NCBI RefSeq assembly: GCF_033807575.1
Contig: NC_084715.1
Coordinates: forward strand, 11,333,349-11,397,348
Direction: 5' to 3'
Source of the DNA: Cydia pomonella
Lineage: Eukaryota; Arthropoda; Insecta; Lepidoptera; Tortricidae
Length of the DNA: 64,000 nucleotides
The notes beneath the pieces were generated by a model. It ran no database searches, had not been told where the DNA came from, and saw nothing but the letters and a program-made list of their open reading frames with translations. Of this stretch, positions 14,001 to 24,300 are shown one piece after another. Position 1 is the first letter of the stretch. Each line of letters begins with the position of its first letter. The translations under genes were made by a program, and so were the position numbers.

Positions 14001-17000
14001 TCTTTTATTTCTACAACATATTTTAATTCCTTTAGTTATCCATTGCTTTTTGTTAACTTTAATTTTGCGTGTTTTAACTGGGTAATATTTATTTATTAGG
14101 TCATGCAGGATGTCATAGAATGTATTTAGTTGTATACTATAGTGTACGTTAGTTAATAGCTGCCACCAGTCTATTTGCTCTAAAGCACTTCTAAAGTGAG
14201 TATTTGCTAGTTTATTATAGAATCTCTTTGTCACTACCTTGTATTGAACACTTTTTTCAGTCATGCTATTTTTAAAATATATTATCTGTGCATCATGATC
14301 GGAAAAAGAACATGGCTCAACTGAGGCCTTTATGTATTCCTGATTGTCGGTAAAAATATTGTCGATTATGGTTTCAGTGTTTTTTGTACTTCTTGTCGGA
14401 TCAGTGATACTACGCTTTAGATTGTGTACAAGTAATGTCTCTAGAAAATCTTTTGTGGTCTGCATTTTACTATCTGCTATATTTATATTAAAGTCGCCAC
14501 ACAGCAGTATATTTTGCTTATCAAATTGTGAGAGAAAGCGGTCTATATTTTCTAGAAACATTTTTATACTAGATTGTGGACATCTACGGGGTACACATGT
14601 ACGGGGCCACGGAAAAAAAAGTACGCAGCTGCAGTTCTTATCAGTTTCGGACTTTCGGCACATTAAAGAGTACTGTTTATTTCTAGATTGAAGGTAATAA
14701 TGACATATTATTGTTAGAGCGTTTTATTGTATGACTAACAAGCTAAGCCAACATACTGGGTTTTTTTTTGTAGATAAGAAGTGCAGTTGCACGTGCAGAC
14801 AAAGATAATAAGATTTGCGAGCGACTTATTAAAATGAAACAAACAATATACATAAGTAGATGTGGGCTTTACCTTTTATTCGTGAAATTGAAAGAAGTGA
14901 CCGCGATGTTTTGTTTTACAAATTCGTGGTATTTTTTATTTAATCAGTACCCCTAGTGTAATTTTAGTCGATAGCGAAACGTGACGTACGCGTTTGCGTT
15001 AAGTCTCATTTTGTATGGGTTTTTGAACAGCGCGCCAAGCGGGACGTTTTGGAAAGTCAAAAATCTCATACAAAATGACACTTAACGCAAACGCGTACGT
15101 CACGTTTCGCTGTCGAAAATATTTACACTAGGGGTACTGGAGGGGGCAGTTTAGAATTTTGAACTCATATTCATTGTCATTAGTTACTCCTGACATCACA
15201 GTTGGTCTCCTGACACACAGTGTTGTTGTATTATTTTAGCAACTCGTTTATTAAAGTAGCTTAATATTTAAAAGGCTTTACTATTGGAAATAAATTTTAA
15301 TTGAAAAGTAATGAAACGGAATTAGAGCTATGAATAAAAAAATCATGATAAATATTTTATTCGTAGCTCTTAGAGACCGCATGGTATCTTCACTCAACGT
15401 CGCGGGCGGACCGAACCGGCGTGTTCTTAAGATACGTGAAGCCGTGATCACGCCTACACGGATCTACACGGATTCACGTACCCTAATTTCACGTAGCCGA
15501 ATGTCACGTGCGGAACGGACCAGAAAACCGTTGCCGTGAATCACGAAACCGGGTGCACGGCTACGGGTTCACGAATCACGGACACGACCGCGAGCCCTAC
15601 TCAGAACCTATACTGCACCTTAAGGAAGTTATTAGAAACAAACCGATTGCTATGTAATTTCATTAAACCCTTGATTTCAGATGTTCGAAGCTCTAACAGT
15701 GGGTCGTCTCCGCCCGCAATACGCCTGGCTTGAGCCACTCGTCGGCGGCCGAGCGCCCGGCGCCGCCGTGTCTGGCTGTGTGTACACACTGACCGCAGCT
15801 GCCGCAGCGTTGTGCGCCCATAACCACTTCGTAGCTGAGCAGGCGGGCTTGTGGGCGCTGCTTCCGGACCTGGTGCTCACTTCCATTATTATTGCTTGTA
15901 AGTATTCTTCTGTAGCCAAATACTTGAGCTTGAGCCACGCGTCTTTAACAAATTTAACATATATCAGGGAAAGAATAAGGATCAAAGTCAAATGGCGTTC
16001 TAAAAGTTTTAATCATGTGTCGAAAGATGGCAGTAAATTTACTGTGGCTACAAAGTTTTATTTGACAAACCACCTCTATTTCAAATTCTCCTTGCCAGAA
16101 CCCAAAGAGTTTATTAACCTTTCGTATGCTACTGACAAACTTTGGTCGTTGACAACACGACTTTATTAATATCGATATGCTAAATTTGAATATATGAATG
16201 TAGGTACTATCAGACATCAACACAATCATTCACAATGAGACAATTACACAAAATGTTCATCTGGTTTAAAGTGCAGATACAAATTTGGCGTCTATTGAAC
16301 AGGGGATATACCTACAGATTGGATAAGAAAACCGGTCAAGTGCGACTTCGTTTACCTCGCGCACCGATGGTTCCGTACAAGCTTTAAATTTTGTCATGAA
16401 AGACTTCAGCAGAAGTATACTATTAGTATAATTGTGTACAGCGCCATCTATGTTGGGTTTTCAGAGATAATTCTTTATCATGTGAACCAATTTCAATATT
16501 TTTTGTTTTATTTGAAAACCTTTAGTGTAATCTCATAGGAATTTCAACTATAATAAACACCCGCAAACGGGATTAAATTGCAAATTAAATTACAAAATGT
16601 TTTATCAAGATAGAGGTCTGATTTTATTTTTCCTGTAATCTGTATGACAATGTTATTATTGTGTAAAAATTTCATAATTTTTCATTCGTAAACTTCGGAG
16701 ATAAGGGGGGGGGGGGGGGGGGTAATGGTGGCTCAATTGCAGGGTTCATCACGGCTGACAGAGACCTGAGAGGATATTGCTCACTTTATAGTCCGGTTCT
16801 TTGAATTAATGCATGAACCACTTGATATGAATTCAATTTGATTGCACTCTTAGATAAACACTACGTATTTTTTCAGGCTTATTCATAATCTGGGCGCACC
16901 AGCAGTCACCAGCGCGGCTTCCATTCAGAGTACCGTGGGTACCGCTGCTGCCTGCCGCTTCAGTCATGCTCAACGTGGAGCTCATGGTCAACCTCAATGC

Positions 17001-17744
17001 GCTCACATGGGCGCGGTTCGCTATATGGATCACTTTCGGTAAGTTCCTCAAGTAGGTATGTCATTCAGAGTACCGTGGGTACCGCTGTTGCCCGCTGCCT
17101 CTGTCATGTTCAACGGGAAGCTCATGGTCAATTTCAACACGCTCATGTAGGCGCGGTTCACTATATGAATCACTTTCAGCAAGTTCCTTAAGTAGGTATA
17201 GTCATTCGGTAACTAGCGGTACGCCGACTACATTAAATTTATTGCAAAATAGAGGATCGGATTTTTTGGAGCAGTGTTTGACAAAGCCATATGTCCGTAT
17301 TCGACTACCATGGGTATGATGTTGTGATGATGTCTACACTTGGCGCGGTATCAGTCGTCAACGGCAGTGGGTTCGCGTGTCACAGCTGTGTCATCAGTTC
17401 ATCACCAAAGAAATTATGGAAGTTGAAATTCACATGCCGCATGGTCCAGTCCAGTTTTGTCCAATCTGACAGAAAGAGCAATGTATATGTGCAGTGACTC
17501 GTCCATCCGCTATCTTAACTAGGTAATTCGTGTTCCAGGTCTTTTACTCTACTTTCTCTACGGCATCCACCACAGCAAGCTCGGCGAAGGCGTAGCGGGT
17601 CTCCTCTCCCAATCTGCCAGCGCCGGTCGCGGTTGGGGCGCCATTGAGAAAACTTCGCGGCGCATTGGCCGCTTCGGCCGAGAAAAGAGCGACGACCGAA
17701 AACCGATCATAAGCGACGATGAACTCGCCCGGCGGGAGCCGTGA
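8005..17744 (+). CDS. Cationic amino acid transporter (SLC7/CAT family), six coding exons
   Basis: The protein is a plasma-membrane (or lysosomal) permease for cationic amino acids such as arginine and lysine, of the APC superfamily. Coding exons are 8005-8146, 9059-9307, 9768-10747, 15681-15897, 16877-17038 and 17539-17744. All introns are GT/AG and the phases join without a break to 651 residues, close to the 600-700 usual for CATs. The first 45 residues carry NRRKPL and TPLNRCLTTLDITLLG, typical CAT N-terminal motifs. TM1 has the substrate motif GVGHMVGAGIYVLTG, followed by CYAEFG and GSAYAYTY. GFDSISASSEEAKDP at about residue 252 and MSIGTLLAYT are also family hallmarks. Residues encoded at the end of the third coding exon form a Ser/Thr/Asp-rich loop. 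The fifth exon encodes PFRVPWVPLLPAASVMLNVELM and ends with TWARFAIWITFG. The start was chosen because ATG follows the acceptor by eight bases. The exact paralogue (slimfast-like or another insect CAT) cannot be decided by eye. Confidence 0.95.
8344..8620. repeat. Tandem duplication of about 137 bases in the first coding intron
   Basis: Two head-to-tail copies, roughly 8347-8482 and 8484-8620, both contain TTAATGATSGGTATTTAAAT, AATTTGGTTCAA, GGTTTTACC, AATTATAACGATTAGAAG and CTGAAGTTGATAC. They differ at about one base in ten, so the duplication is not recent. No coding capacity. Confidence 0.8.
10980..11260. repeat. CACG/CGTG-rich repeat block, copy A
   Basis: A GC-rich island inside the 5 kb fourth intron (introns numbered from the first coding exon as 3 to 4 of the coding order), rich in CGTGA, TCACG and ACACG words. 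It starts with TAGGGCTC and contains CTACGGGTTC. The block at 15395-15602 has the same starting word on the opposite strand and shares many words, so the two look like one family in inverted orientation. No coding frame is supported. Confidence 0.55.
11785..14690 (-). mobile_element. 5'-truncated non-LTR retrotransposon (CR1/jockey-like) in the CAT intron
   Basis: The element is antisense to the host gene. Its long open frame is at 14663-12072. Its 3' end is marked by GAGCAATAAAGAAATTG followed by a (AATTG)n microsatellite tail around 11785-11820, as in several non-LTR clades that end in short repeats instead of poly(A). The 5' end is missing: only the C-terminal part of the endonuclease domain remains. 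Nothing suggests that it contributes to the CAT transcript. Confidence 0.85.
12072..14663 (-). CDS. Endonuclease (partial) and reverse transcriptase of a non-LTR element
   Basis: One open frame of 863 codons. The first ~150 residues are the C-terminal half of an apurinic-type endonuclease, with LLCGDFNIN and the catalytic SDHDAQ motif. The reverse transcriptase follows at about residues 340-650, with the palm motifs KVVPVHKKGS, NYRPISLLS, GFLKGKDT, FCDLSKAFD, GVPQGSVLGPLLF and the catalytic YADDTSLI. The C-terminal thumb region has RYGIEVWG and ILLMQKKCIRFI. The catalytic residues are intact and the frame is unbroken, so the copy is fairly young, but the missing N-terminal part of the endonuclease should leave it inactive. 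The ATG at 14663 is merely the first in the frame. Confidence 0.9.
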   Translation of the reverse strand: MCRKSETDKNCSCVLFFPWPRTCVPRRCPQSSIKMFLENIDRFLSQFDKQNILLCGDFNINIADSKMQTTKDFLETLLVHNLKRSITDPTRSTKNTETIIDNIFTDNQEYIKASVEPCSFSDHDAQIIYFKNSMTEKSVQYKVVTKRFYNKLANTHFRSALEQIDWWQLLTNVHYSIQLNTFYDILHDLINKYYPVKTRKIKVNKKQWITKGIKICCRNKRKMYIELKRKYDYKLESHFKIYQRVLKKVLITAKRNYITKTLTKAKNKSKAVWKLIKENTGKATTTKGGHWKIEHSNIIINDPKSISNLFNEYFLSVGENLHTPNQNRDFKILLERKSVDNTKSMFLKPIMEHEIIKVAKNLKNSNACGPDHIHTSIIKHNIDILCIPICHIFNEHIKIGTFPSQLKNAKVVPVHKKGSTKQIKNYRPISLLSIISKIFEKCLADRIEKYMNDNYYISTKQFGFLKGKDTITAITKLTSEIMNHLNRDIKCAGIFCDLSKAFDCVDHKILLYKLEYYGIRGTVLNLISSYLTGRRQFVEIKCSSQAESNKIYKSDEGIIRRGVPQGSVLGPLLFIIFINDLPENILNGTPYLYADDTSLILGAKTHKELQNITTSAWENLTEWFSANGLSLNNDKCYYMIFKRAFNSMDCSLNLPFAKSDSIRFLGIELDPYLRWHDHINYVVKRLGSACYSLKSMAKLSDKQTLRTIYYSYVESIIRYGIEVWGNSPSVNKILLMQKKCIRFIEGYFPETHRNLFIENNILTVTALYIYQICLFVHKNLSAYKSKKECERYPLRRNLDLLLPESHFAYYKKSINHIAIKIYNSLEIKIKDSSNVKEFSTNLKTYLISRPFYNLDEYFCKILD
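14945..15139. mobile_element. MITE, family 1, copy 2
   Basis: The best-preserved copy of the family. CAGTACCCCTAGTGTAAAT-like left end and ATTTACACTAGGGGTACTG right end bound 195 bases. The arms GACGTACGCGTTTGCGTTAA and their reverse complement nearly meet, leaving the core with GCGCGCCAAGCGGGACGTTT. It lies in the same CAT intron as the non-LTR element. Confidence 0.9.
15395..15602. repeat. CACG/CGTG-rich repeat block, copy B
   Basis: GC-rich block with dense TCACG, ACACGG and CGTGAA words. Read on the minus strand it begins TAGGGCTC and contains GAACCCGTAGCC, like copy A at 10980-11260. Together they bracket the non-LTR element and MITE in the intron. Confidence 0.5.
16326..16390 (+). repeat. 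Fragment of the 'ACCGGTCAAGTGCGA' dispersed repeat
   Basis: AAACCGGTCAAGTGCGAC and CGCGCACCGATGGTTCCGTAC match the start of the repeat seen more fully at 61630-61860. It is a short decayed fragment in the intron between coding exons 4 and 5. Confidence 0.6.
16703..16722. repeat. Poly(G) tract
   Basis: A run of about 18 G residues (reads GATAAG followed by G only, then TAATGG) in an intron of the CAT gene. Such runs are rare in AT-rich insect DNA and easily miscounted in assemblies, so the exact length is uncertain. Confidence 0.7.
17059..17199 (+). pseudogene. Decayed tandem copy of CAT coding exon 5
   Basis: The 140 bases directly after coding exon 5 repeat its 3' part (16920-17057) including the splice donor region, beginning with CATTCAGAGTACCGTGGGTA. 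The copy is not usable. ACATGGGCG has become ATGTAGGCG (an in-frame TAG), TATGGATC has become TATGAATC (TGA), and the donor CGGTAAG has become CAGCAAG. It is a relic of tandem exon duplication rather than an alternative exon. Confidence 0.85.
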
Positions 17745-19424
17745 TTCTAAAGTAAACTGTATGTGTTTTGTCTTAAAGTTACAATTGGAAAACGCACGTT
17801 GAAATTGTGAATATTGATTTTATTTAGTAACATAAGTGTTTGAGAATAGCGTTTTTAGCACTGAGACGAACAAGGACGCTGAGTAAAAGATATGACATGT
17901 ATTGAAAATTACACAATTAATTTTTAAACGGCGAAAAATATCGATTTGAAATACGATAATGCCCAACGAGAAACAACAATTGGATAATTAATCTTAGTTC
18001 AAAGATACCTTAAGGTGCGTTTTTAAAATGTAACAACTATTCGTATAATTATTTACAGATCTGTGTTCAGCTCTATAACTGTCGCTTAGTTTCTTCGTTT
18101 CAAAAGTTACACAAAAGAAATAAGGTCGCCTGTGGTTGTGTTATTATATGCTTGGCTACCACATATGATCAAGACATAATACAATATATAAGATAAAATA
18201 ATTATGTACGCGGCTTAAATCGAATAATACGCCAAAAAAAGTTCTACTATTCGGACAATACATATAGGCACAACATTACTTCGCATTTATGGAAAATATG
18301 TACCTATTTGATGTTTTATCTATTGGATAAAACAGGACAGGGTAGGTACAGTCAGCAAAGTTATCAGCTCAGCACCCCTTCATATAAAGATGTAGGTATG
18401 CAGGGGTGCTAAAGCTAATGAAACTTTTAACTCAGTGTCAATTATTGTAGGTAGTAGTACCTATCTACATACGACGTTCAATAAAATGAACTTTAATGAT
18501 GAAATTGACAGTTAAAATGTTAATCAGTATGACCAAAGATTCCGCAATTGTTTAAAAATAGATATTTATAAGATACAAACATGCCAAAGACTATTATTAT
18601 AGCACAAAGTGAAGTCAGACTTCGTTTAAAATTTGTTATTCTCATTGATTATGCAAATCTATGTAACATTTATTTTAAATAATTAAATTGCTTGCAAATT
18701 TTTCATTTTCATCTAAAACGTAGGTACTCGTATAAGTACTAACTGTTGTTTAATTTGTTGTGATATCACTTTCTATGAGTGTTGCCAAAAAAGTAGTGTT
18801 TGTTTATATGAAAATGAACTACGAAACGCTTTGATTTTTTTTTGTTTTATATATAATATGAGTTATTTAGATATTTACCTACCTACCTTATATAAATAAA
18901 TTAAATTTCATTTGATGAATCTTCCAACCCACATGATGATACACTTCACGAAAGATTGATGGAAAACTGAGTACTTTTAACAAACTGCTATAAATGTCAG
19001 GATATTGTAGGTAATTGCTTTGTGTGTACTTTTATGTGCTGGTAGTATTCCATATGAACATATCGTGTAGTCAAATACCACATATATATTTCTGAGTAAT
19101 ATGAGCCAATTTGTGGCAGCTTTTTAAGTGCGATCTCAGGATACATAAATAGTAATACATCATAGTATGTTATTTAGCTTTCAATAAATATGTATATCCT
19201 TTAATGAAGTTCCAAATAGGAATGAACCGCCGAACAAAACTATATTCTAAATAGCTAATTGATAAAAAATCGAATACATGTTAATTTTACGAATTAGTAT
19301 ATAAGTATGTCCTTGTAGGTAAATATATTTGCAGATATATCTTTTATTTATAAAATTAAGTAACTAGACTATTACATAGTGACACCAAATGTGATCTTTT
19401 TAAATTTCCAAGTACTTACAGTAC

Positions 19425-19548
19425 CGGCCAAAAATAATTATATCAGCTTTTGGTTTTTACGGCAAACCTTTTTAAGGGTTCCTAGTTGACTATGGGACCC
19501 TAAAAAGGTTTGCTGTAAAAACCTAAAGCTGATATAATTATTTTTGGT
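19425..19548. mobile_element. Hairpin MITE with arms of about 56 bases
   Basis: ACCGGCCAAAAATAATTATA and the following bases to AAACCTTTTTAAGGG are repeated in reverse complement at 19492-19548 with only about four mismatches. The loop is roughly 12-20 bases around CTAGTTGACTATGG. Long near-perfect arms with no coding capacity are typical of fold-back MITEs. Confidence 0.8.
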
Positions 19549-20764
19549 CGGTCTTTAAGATTTCTAACCAGAATGTTATTGTTTTGTGCATATATGTTTA
19601 TAGAATACCAAAATGTTTATGAACTGCATATATCATTGTTAATACTCTAACAACATATTTTAAGAAGTGTTGATGTGTACATAAAGAAATTATAAAAATA
19701 AGGGATTTCATTTACTTCTTTTTAAGCTATAGTATTAGTAATTGTCAATGAAAACACGTAGTTCACAAATGTTATCTTAGTATTTTATTTAGTCTATAAT
19801 AACTCTACAACTGTTGAATCATCACAAAGTTATTTAAAATTCAAATCCACCACAAGTTGTGGATATTTCATTGAGTCGCTGGAATGATTATTTTATTTGT
19901 ACAGTAATAACGCAAACTTAAACTATTTTTCAAATATTCAACAATAATACTTAAAAATAAAATAAGAGGTATATTATACACAAGGGAACCTGCTCATAAG
20001 AAAAAAATGTAGTTTAGAAAGATATAGCATAAACTGTACTGTTGGGTTATAAATGGTACTAAGGGACGAGACTTAATAAATATATATATCACAACCATAA
20101 CCCAAACAAGACTTTAAATTTACATCATAATAATTGTATCTACGAAAAACGTTAGCACGCAGATAGTAATATTTTTAACAACATAATTATGTTGAGAATA
20201 AAATTAACTAATTAAAATAAATAATATTACGTCAACATTACCTAACACTTATATTAAAATAATAGATGATTGCGAGTTTATTTTTTGCGCTTAGACTTTG
20301 GAGCAAGTGCTGCTAAAAATGAATACATCCTTGTATAAATAAGTTTCAAAACAATTCAGCACTCTATGCACCTAAAAATAAGGTCCATGTCTGACTGACC
20401 TTAGAATAATATGGATATGCCTTTCCGAGTTTCCGTACACTAACTAATTATTCGGAAGAGCATAAATGATAAAATTTATACACGATACAAAAAATAATAG
20501 TCATTCTAATCATCATTATATATTTATGTACTTGAAAGGAATAGTGTTATTGTGTATCTACTTGACAACAGGGGGCAGCAAGATGGCGCTGTATGACTGT
20601 TTGAATGTAATGTAATGAAACTAATGAAGTTCAATGTAAATAGGGTTATACACTATGTAGGTGTCAAGCACTAAAACTTGAAAATCAGCACCACAAAACG
20701 GTCAAAACGTATTGCGTTTACCACATCCGAGTATTCTATGATCTATTCCTGGTACTGTAACTAC

Positions 20765-20842
20765 TGTAAAGTGAGACCAAGCTAAGTTGGCAGCGATTTT
20801 GATAGCCCAGATGGTGAAAGTGTTACAAACAACAAATGTGTG
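20765..20842. mobile_element. MITE family 2, partial copy
   Basis: Contains GAGACCAAGCTAAGTTGGCAG and GATAGCCCAGATGGTG, the end and subterminal sequence of the family that is complete at 38060-38224. The other half is not found nearby. Confidence 0.65.
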
Positions 20843-21065
20843 ACAAATTAAATTATTGAAATACAAATTCATTACCTGCCTCTGATCACCAAAAAATACT
20901 AAACATATTCCTAGTTTAAGACCTAGATTATTCTCTAGCGACCCACGGTCCTAATATTAGTACAAATTACCCTGGTACAAATGAAAATTTGAATCACTTT
21001 AAGTGGAACAGTGCATTTGTTTCCGTTCGACTTTACCACAAAGCAAATTTTTACTCTATTCTGAT

Positions 21066-21283
21066 TAAGGTCACCCAGGGCAATTGCAACCATGGGACCA
21101 ATGCAACTATTTACTCTAAAAATACAAGAAGTAATGAGCTAGCCTCTTGTATTCATGACATGCTTTCATCAGTCATTATAATTTTCATTATTACTCACTT
21201 CTTAAGAGTGCATTTGCCCCATAGTTGCAACTGTCCCATAGTTGCAATTACCCCACAGTTGCAATAGCCCTGGCTGACCTTAC
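21066..21283. mobile_element. MITE with TAAGGTCA ends in the 3' flank of SLC33A1
   Basis: The left end TTAAGGTCACCCAGGGCAAT and the right end, whose reverse complement reads TAAGGTCAGCCAGGGCTATT, bound about 215 bases. Subterminal repeats of a TTGCAACTATGGGAC kind follow inwards on both sides. It lies about 60 bases downstream of the SLC33A1 stop codon, so it may be within that gene's 3' UTR. Confidence 0.75.
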
Positions 21284-21344
21284 ATAAGATTCAAATTTCA
21301 CTGGCAATTAATCTTGTGGGGCAAGAGGTTATAATAAAACAGTC

Positions 21345-24300
21345 TTATCTTAACGTGCTGACTTGCCACGCCGAGGCGGGCCGGCGCTGCAGCCTGTTGA
21401 TGGTGGGGCGGCCCCACTGCAGCCACAGGTAGCCCACGGCGAGGCAGATGGCCGTCTCTATGTAGAACCCGTCGATGCGGGTGAGGCAGGTGCCTCCGGC
21501 GTTTTTACACAACTGAAAAAAAAAAACTCTATGACAACATTCTGAGAACTAGAGGACGCACTTAGTGAACGATCCCTAAGTTCTTGTAGAGATCATCGGG
21601 AGACGTCTAAGTCAAACAAATAATACCTACACAGATTAAAGATAGCTTGCAGTTAAGAAAACCTGAAACTTTTTATTTGTTTGTGTATTGACTAGTAATC
21701 AAACCATTTATGAACTGTTTTTGCAAAATGGGTTTTGAATGCGCGGCAAAATGCAAATTGCACACGTCACGTCTAAAACGTGCCTTCAGGCTTTAAATGG
21801 ATCATTTAATAGGTATATGAGTTTTAATGTAGGGAGGAAAATTTTGTATTGTTTTTTTATTGAGATGTGCAATAAAGAGTATTTGTATTGTGTAAACGAC
21901 CTTTCTGTTGAGAAGAAAACAAATCACTGTTTTATACTTACATCACTTTCAAGCTTCGAAGAGCACGTATTGTCGCTCATCTCTGGCAGCGAACAGCTTT
22001 TGTAAGTCAAATGGTCTATAGCCCACAGGGCTAAAGTGTTAGGCCAGTTGGTCCCCAAGTTGGATACAGTGTTGAGTAACGTCATGTAAGTGCCGCCGAC
22101 GGCCGGGTCTGACACTTTGGCGAAGAAAGCCATCACTGCTACAAACATGCAGTAGAGGCATGTCTGAAATGATTAAAATGGATATCTGAACTATCTAAAA
22201 ATGTGGCTTTCTATCAGAGAAGGAACCTTATGCACATGGAGCATAATTACCCTTTAGGAATAGAATGCCTCCAATTGATCATTAGCTACTCTTAGGTACG
22301 TAACGTACTACATATGGCGCGTAAAGTAGGTACCTAGTGCAAATTATTATACAAAAGTAGCAACTGCTACCGCACGGCTGTTTTTTGTGTGAGGTTGTTT
22401 CCAAATAGTGCACCCAAACACGACAACAATCCACCACACACCAATTGTGGCAAAAGGTTTCAACAGATGTTGCAACTAATGGCATGCGATTTTAGTTAAT
22501 GGCTGGATAAGTAAGAGCAAGGAATAAAAAAAAGTTTTTATTTATTTTTGAAATATTTGCATGTTTGTTTTATTGTCTCTCCTTGTATTTCACGGGCCTA
22601 CAAATCCTGATCTTTGGATAGGCTTGCGTGGGGATATAGATCCCACACGTAGAGGCCCCTTGGAGAGCTTAAATGTCATGTAGACCGCCTGCTGGAACCC
22701 GTTCACAGGCGCAACCCATGAACCGGTCGCAACAAGCATTGGGACTATTGCAGAAGTGAACAGCAAAACGTTCTATGGATAGAAGTTTGGGTGGATAATG
22801 AGACTGGGTTATTGCAAAGACGTCCGGACACCTGCCATAACAATTTTTTCACTAGTTATCGAGGCAGGCGGTGTGTCTATTATTAGTATTACCATGGGTG
22901 GCAGAACATGTAGGTACCTATATAAAACATTAGGTATAAGCAACTAACCTGGTGAAAGACGTACAAAGCCATCAATACCAAAAGGTACGAGTAAGAAGGC
23001 CCGGAGTCCCCGAGCAGTGAAGGGGTTAGGGCCACTAAACCTGCGGCTAGCGGACCCACTAACAGTCGGAACGGGAACGCGTGAAGCCATAGAGAGAGCG
23101 GCGCGGGTCCCGTCGTGTAGCGAGCTAGTAACTGTAAATTATAATTAAAGTTGAAATAATAATTGTATCTACTATGCGTTACCGGAGGTATAAACTGTAG
23201 GTCAAATTCGCTGGATAACGAATTTTGTCGATAGGCGCTCAGATCTAGTGCGTTCTTACTTTCTTGGTCGGCTATTACAAAGTGAGGCGAACAGGTGCCG
23301 GTTATAATTGTTATAAACCAGCAAGTAGACAATATATTCATTTTTTTACGTTAGTTTGGGATTGAGAGATATGTACCAAATTGTTGAGACGGTAAAGTTT
23401 CAGAAATCAGAAATCAGAAATCGTTTATTGCGAACCATGGTACATAGTGTCGCGACGGACGCGAAAATCCGATGCCACAATACTAATTCACCTGCGGCAA
23501 CACCGAACAGCGCCCTCTATGTGGAACTGTGGTAAGTTAACCAACGTAGTAAGTTGGTGAAGCTAGATTCAGTATGGCGCGAAACGCGCTAGTTCTATAA
23601 AATGTGATATAAAGTGAGGAAGCCTACAGCTGTCCGGAATCATCTAAAGCTAAGTATTTTATTTACTTGGTGAAAGCTCGCAGTAGTGGTATGGTTTTCT
23701 CTGTGCGATTATCTCCTTTATTCCTTTCTGGTTCGAGCTTGCCACGTGACCTTGACGTGGAAGCTATTGGGAGCCCATCTTAGGTAAGGCGGACTAGGGA
23801 CTTATGATTGTGTAGGAGTCTGCGGCTTCGGCCGCAGATCCTCCTATATCAATGTGTAAGAGAATGGCAGGTTTAGCTGCTAGATGCTCCCCGTAAGGGG
23901 GGCGGCTACTATAGAGAAAGGCGTTAGGAGTTCTGTGGCTTCGGCTGCTAGGTTCTCCTTTATCCCCGTGTAGGAGTAAGGTGGCTCCGGCCGCTAGTTA
24001 CTCCTTTATCAGCACGCAAGGGGCAGCTTCGGCTGTGGTACGCCCCCTTGAAACCAGAGAAAGGCGTTAGGAGTTCTGTGGCTTCGGCTGCTAGGTTCTC
24101 CTTTATCCCCGTGTAGGAGTAAGGTGGCTTCGGCCGCTAGTTACTCCTTTATCAGCACGCAAGGGGCAGCTTCGGCTGCGGTACGCCCCCTTGACTATAC
24201 AGCTACTTAGGTAGTTGGCTTTGTGTAACCTACATCCGGCCGGGTAAGATGGGGCTCACTAGTAAGATATATAGATTTATGTGTGGAGGTTAATGGTTTG

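Larger units (their letters stand above)
17745..20990. other. 3' region of the CAT gene and AT-rich intergenic DNA
   Basis: Probably the long 3' UTR of the CAT gene at the start, with candidate AATAAA signals near 18480. No further coding frames are supported. Inside are a small hairpin near 18350-18430, the palindrome at 19425-19548 and a partial MITE of family 2 near 20765-20840. Confidence 0.4.

Noticed and set aside
15677..16169. Open frames of 81-162 codons around the CAT exon 4
   Set aside because: The + strand one is the exon plus read-through into the intron; the minus-strand ones are its shadows.
17059..17199. Mutually exclusive alternative exon of the CAT gene
   Set aside because: Two in-frame stops and a destroyed donor rule it out as a usable exon.
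22889..23341. 150-codon frame on the minus strand as a separate protein
   Set aside because: Only its C-terminal part (the segment 23131-22949) is coding; it is exon 5 of SLC33A1 with clean splice sites on both sides, and the upstream part is intron.
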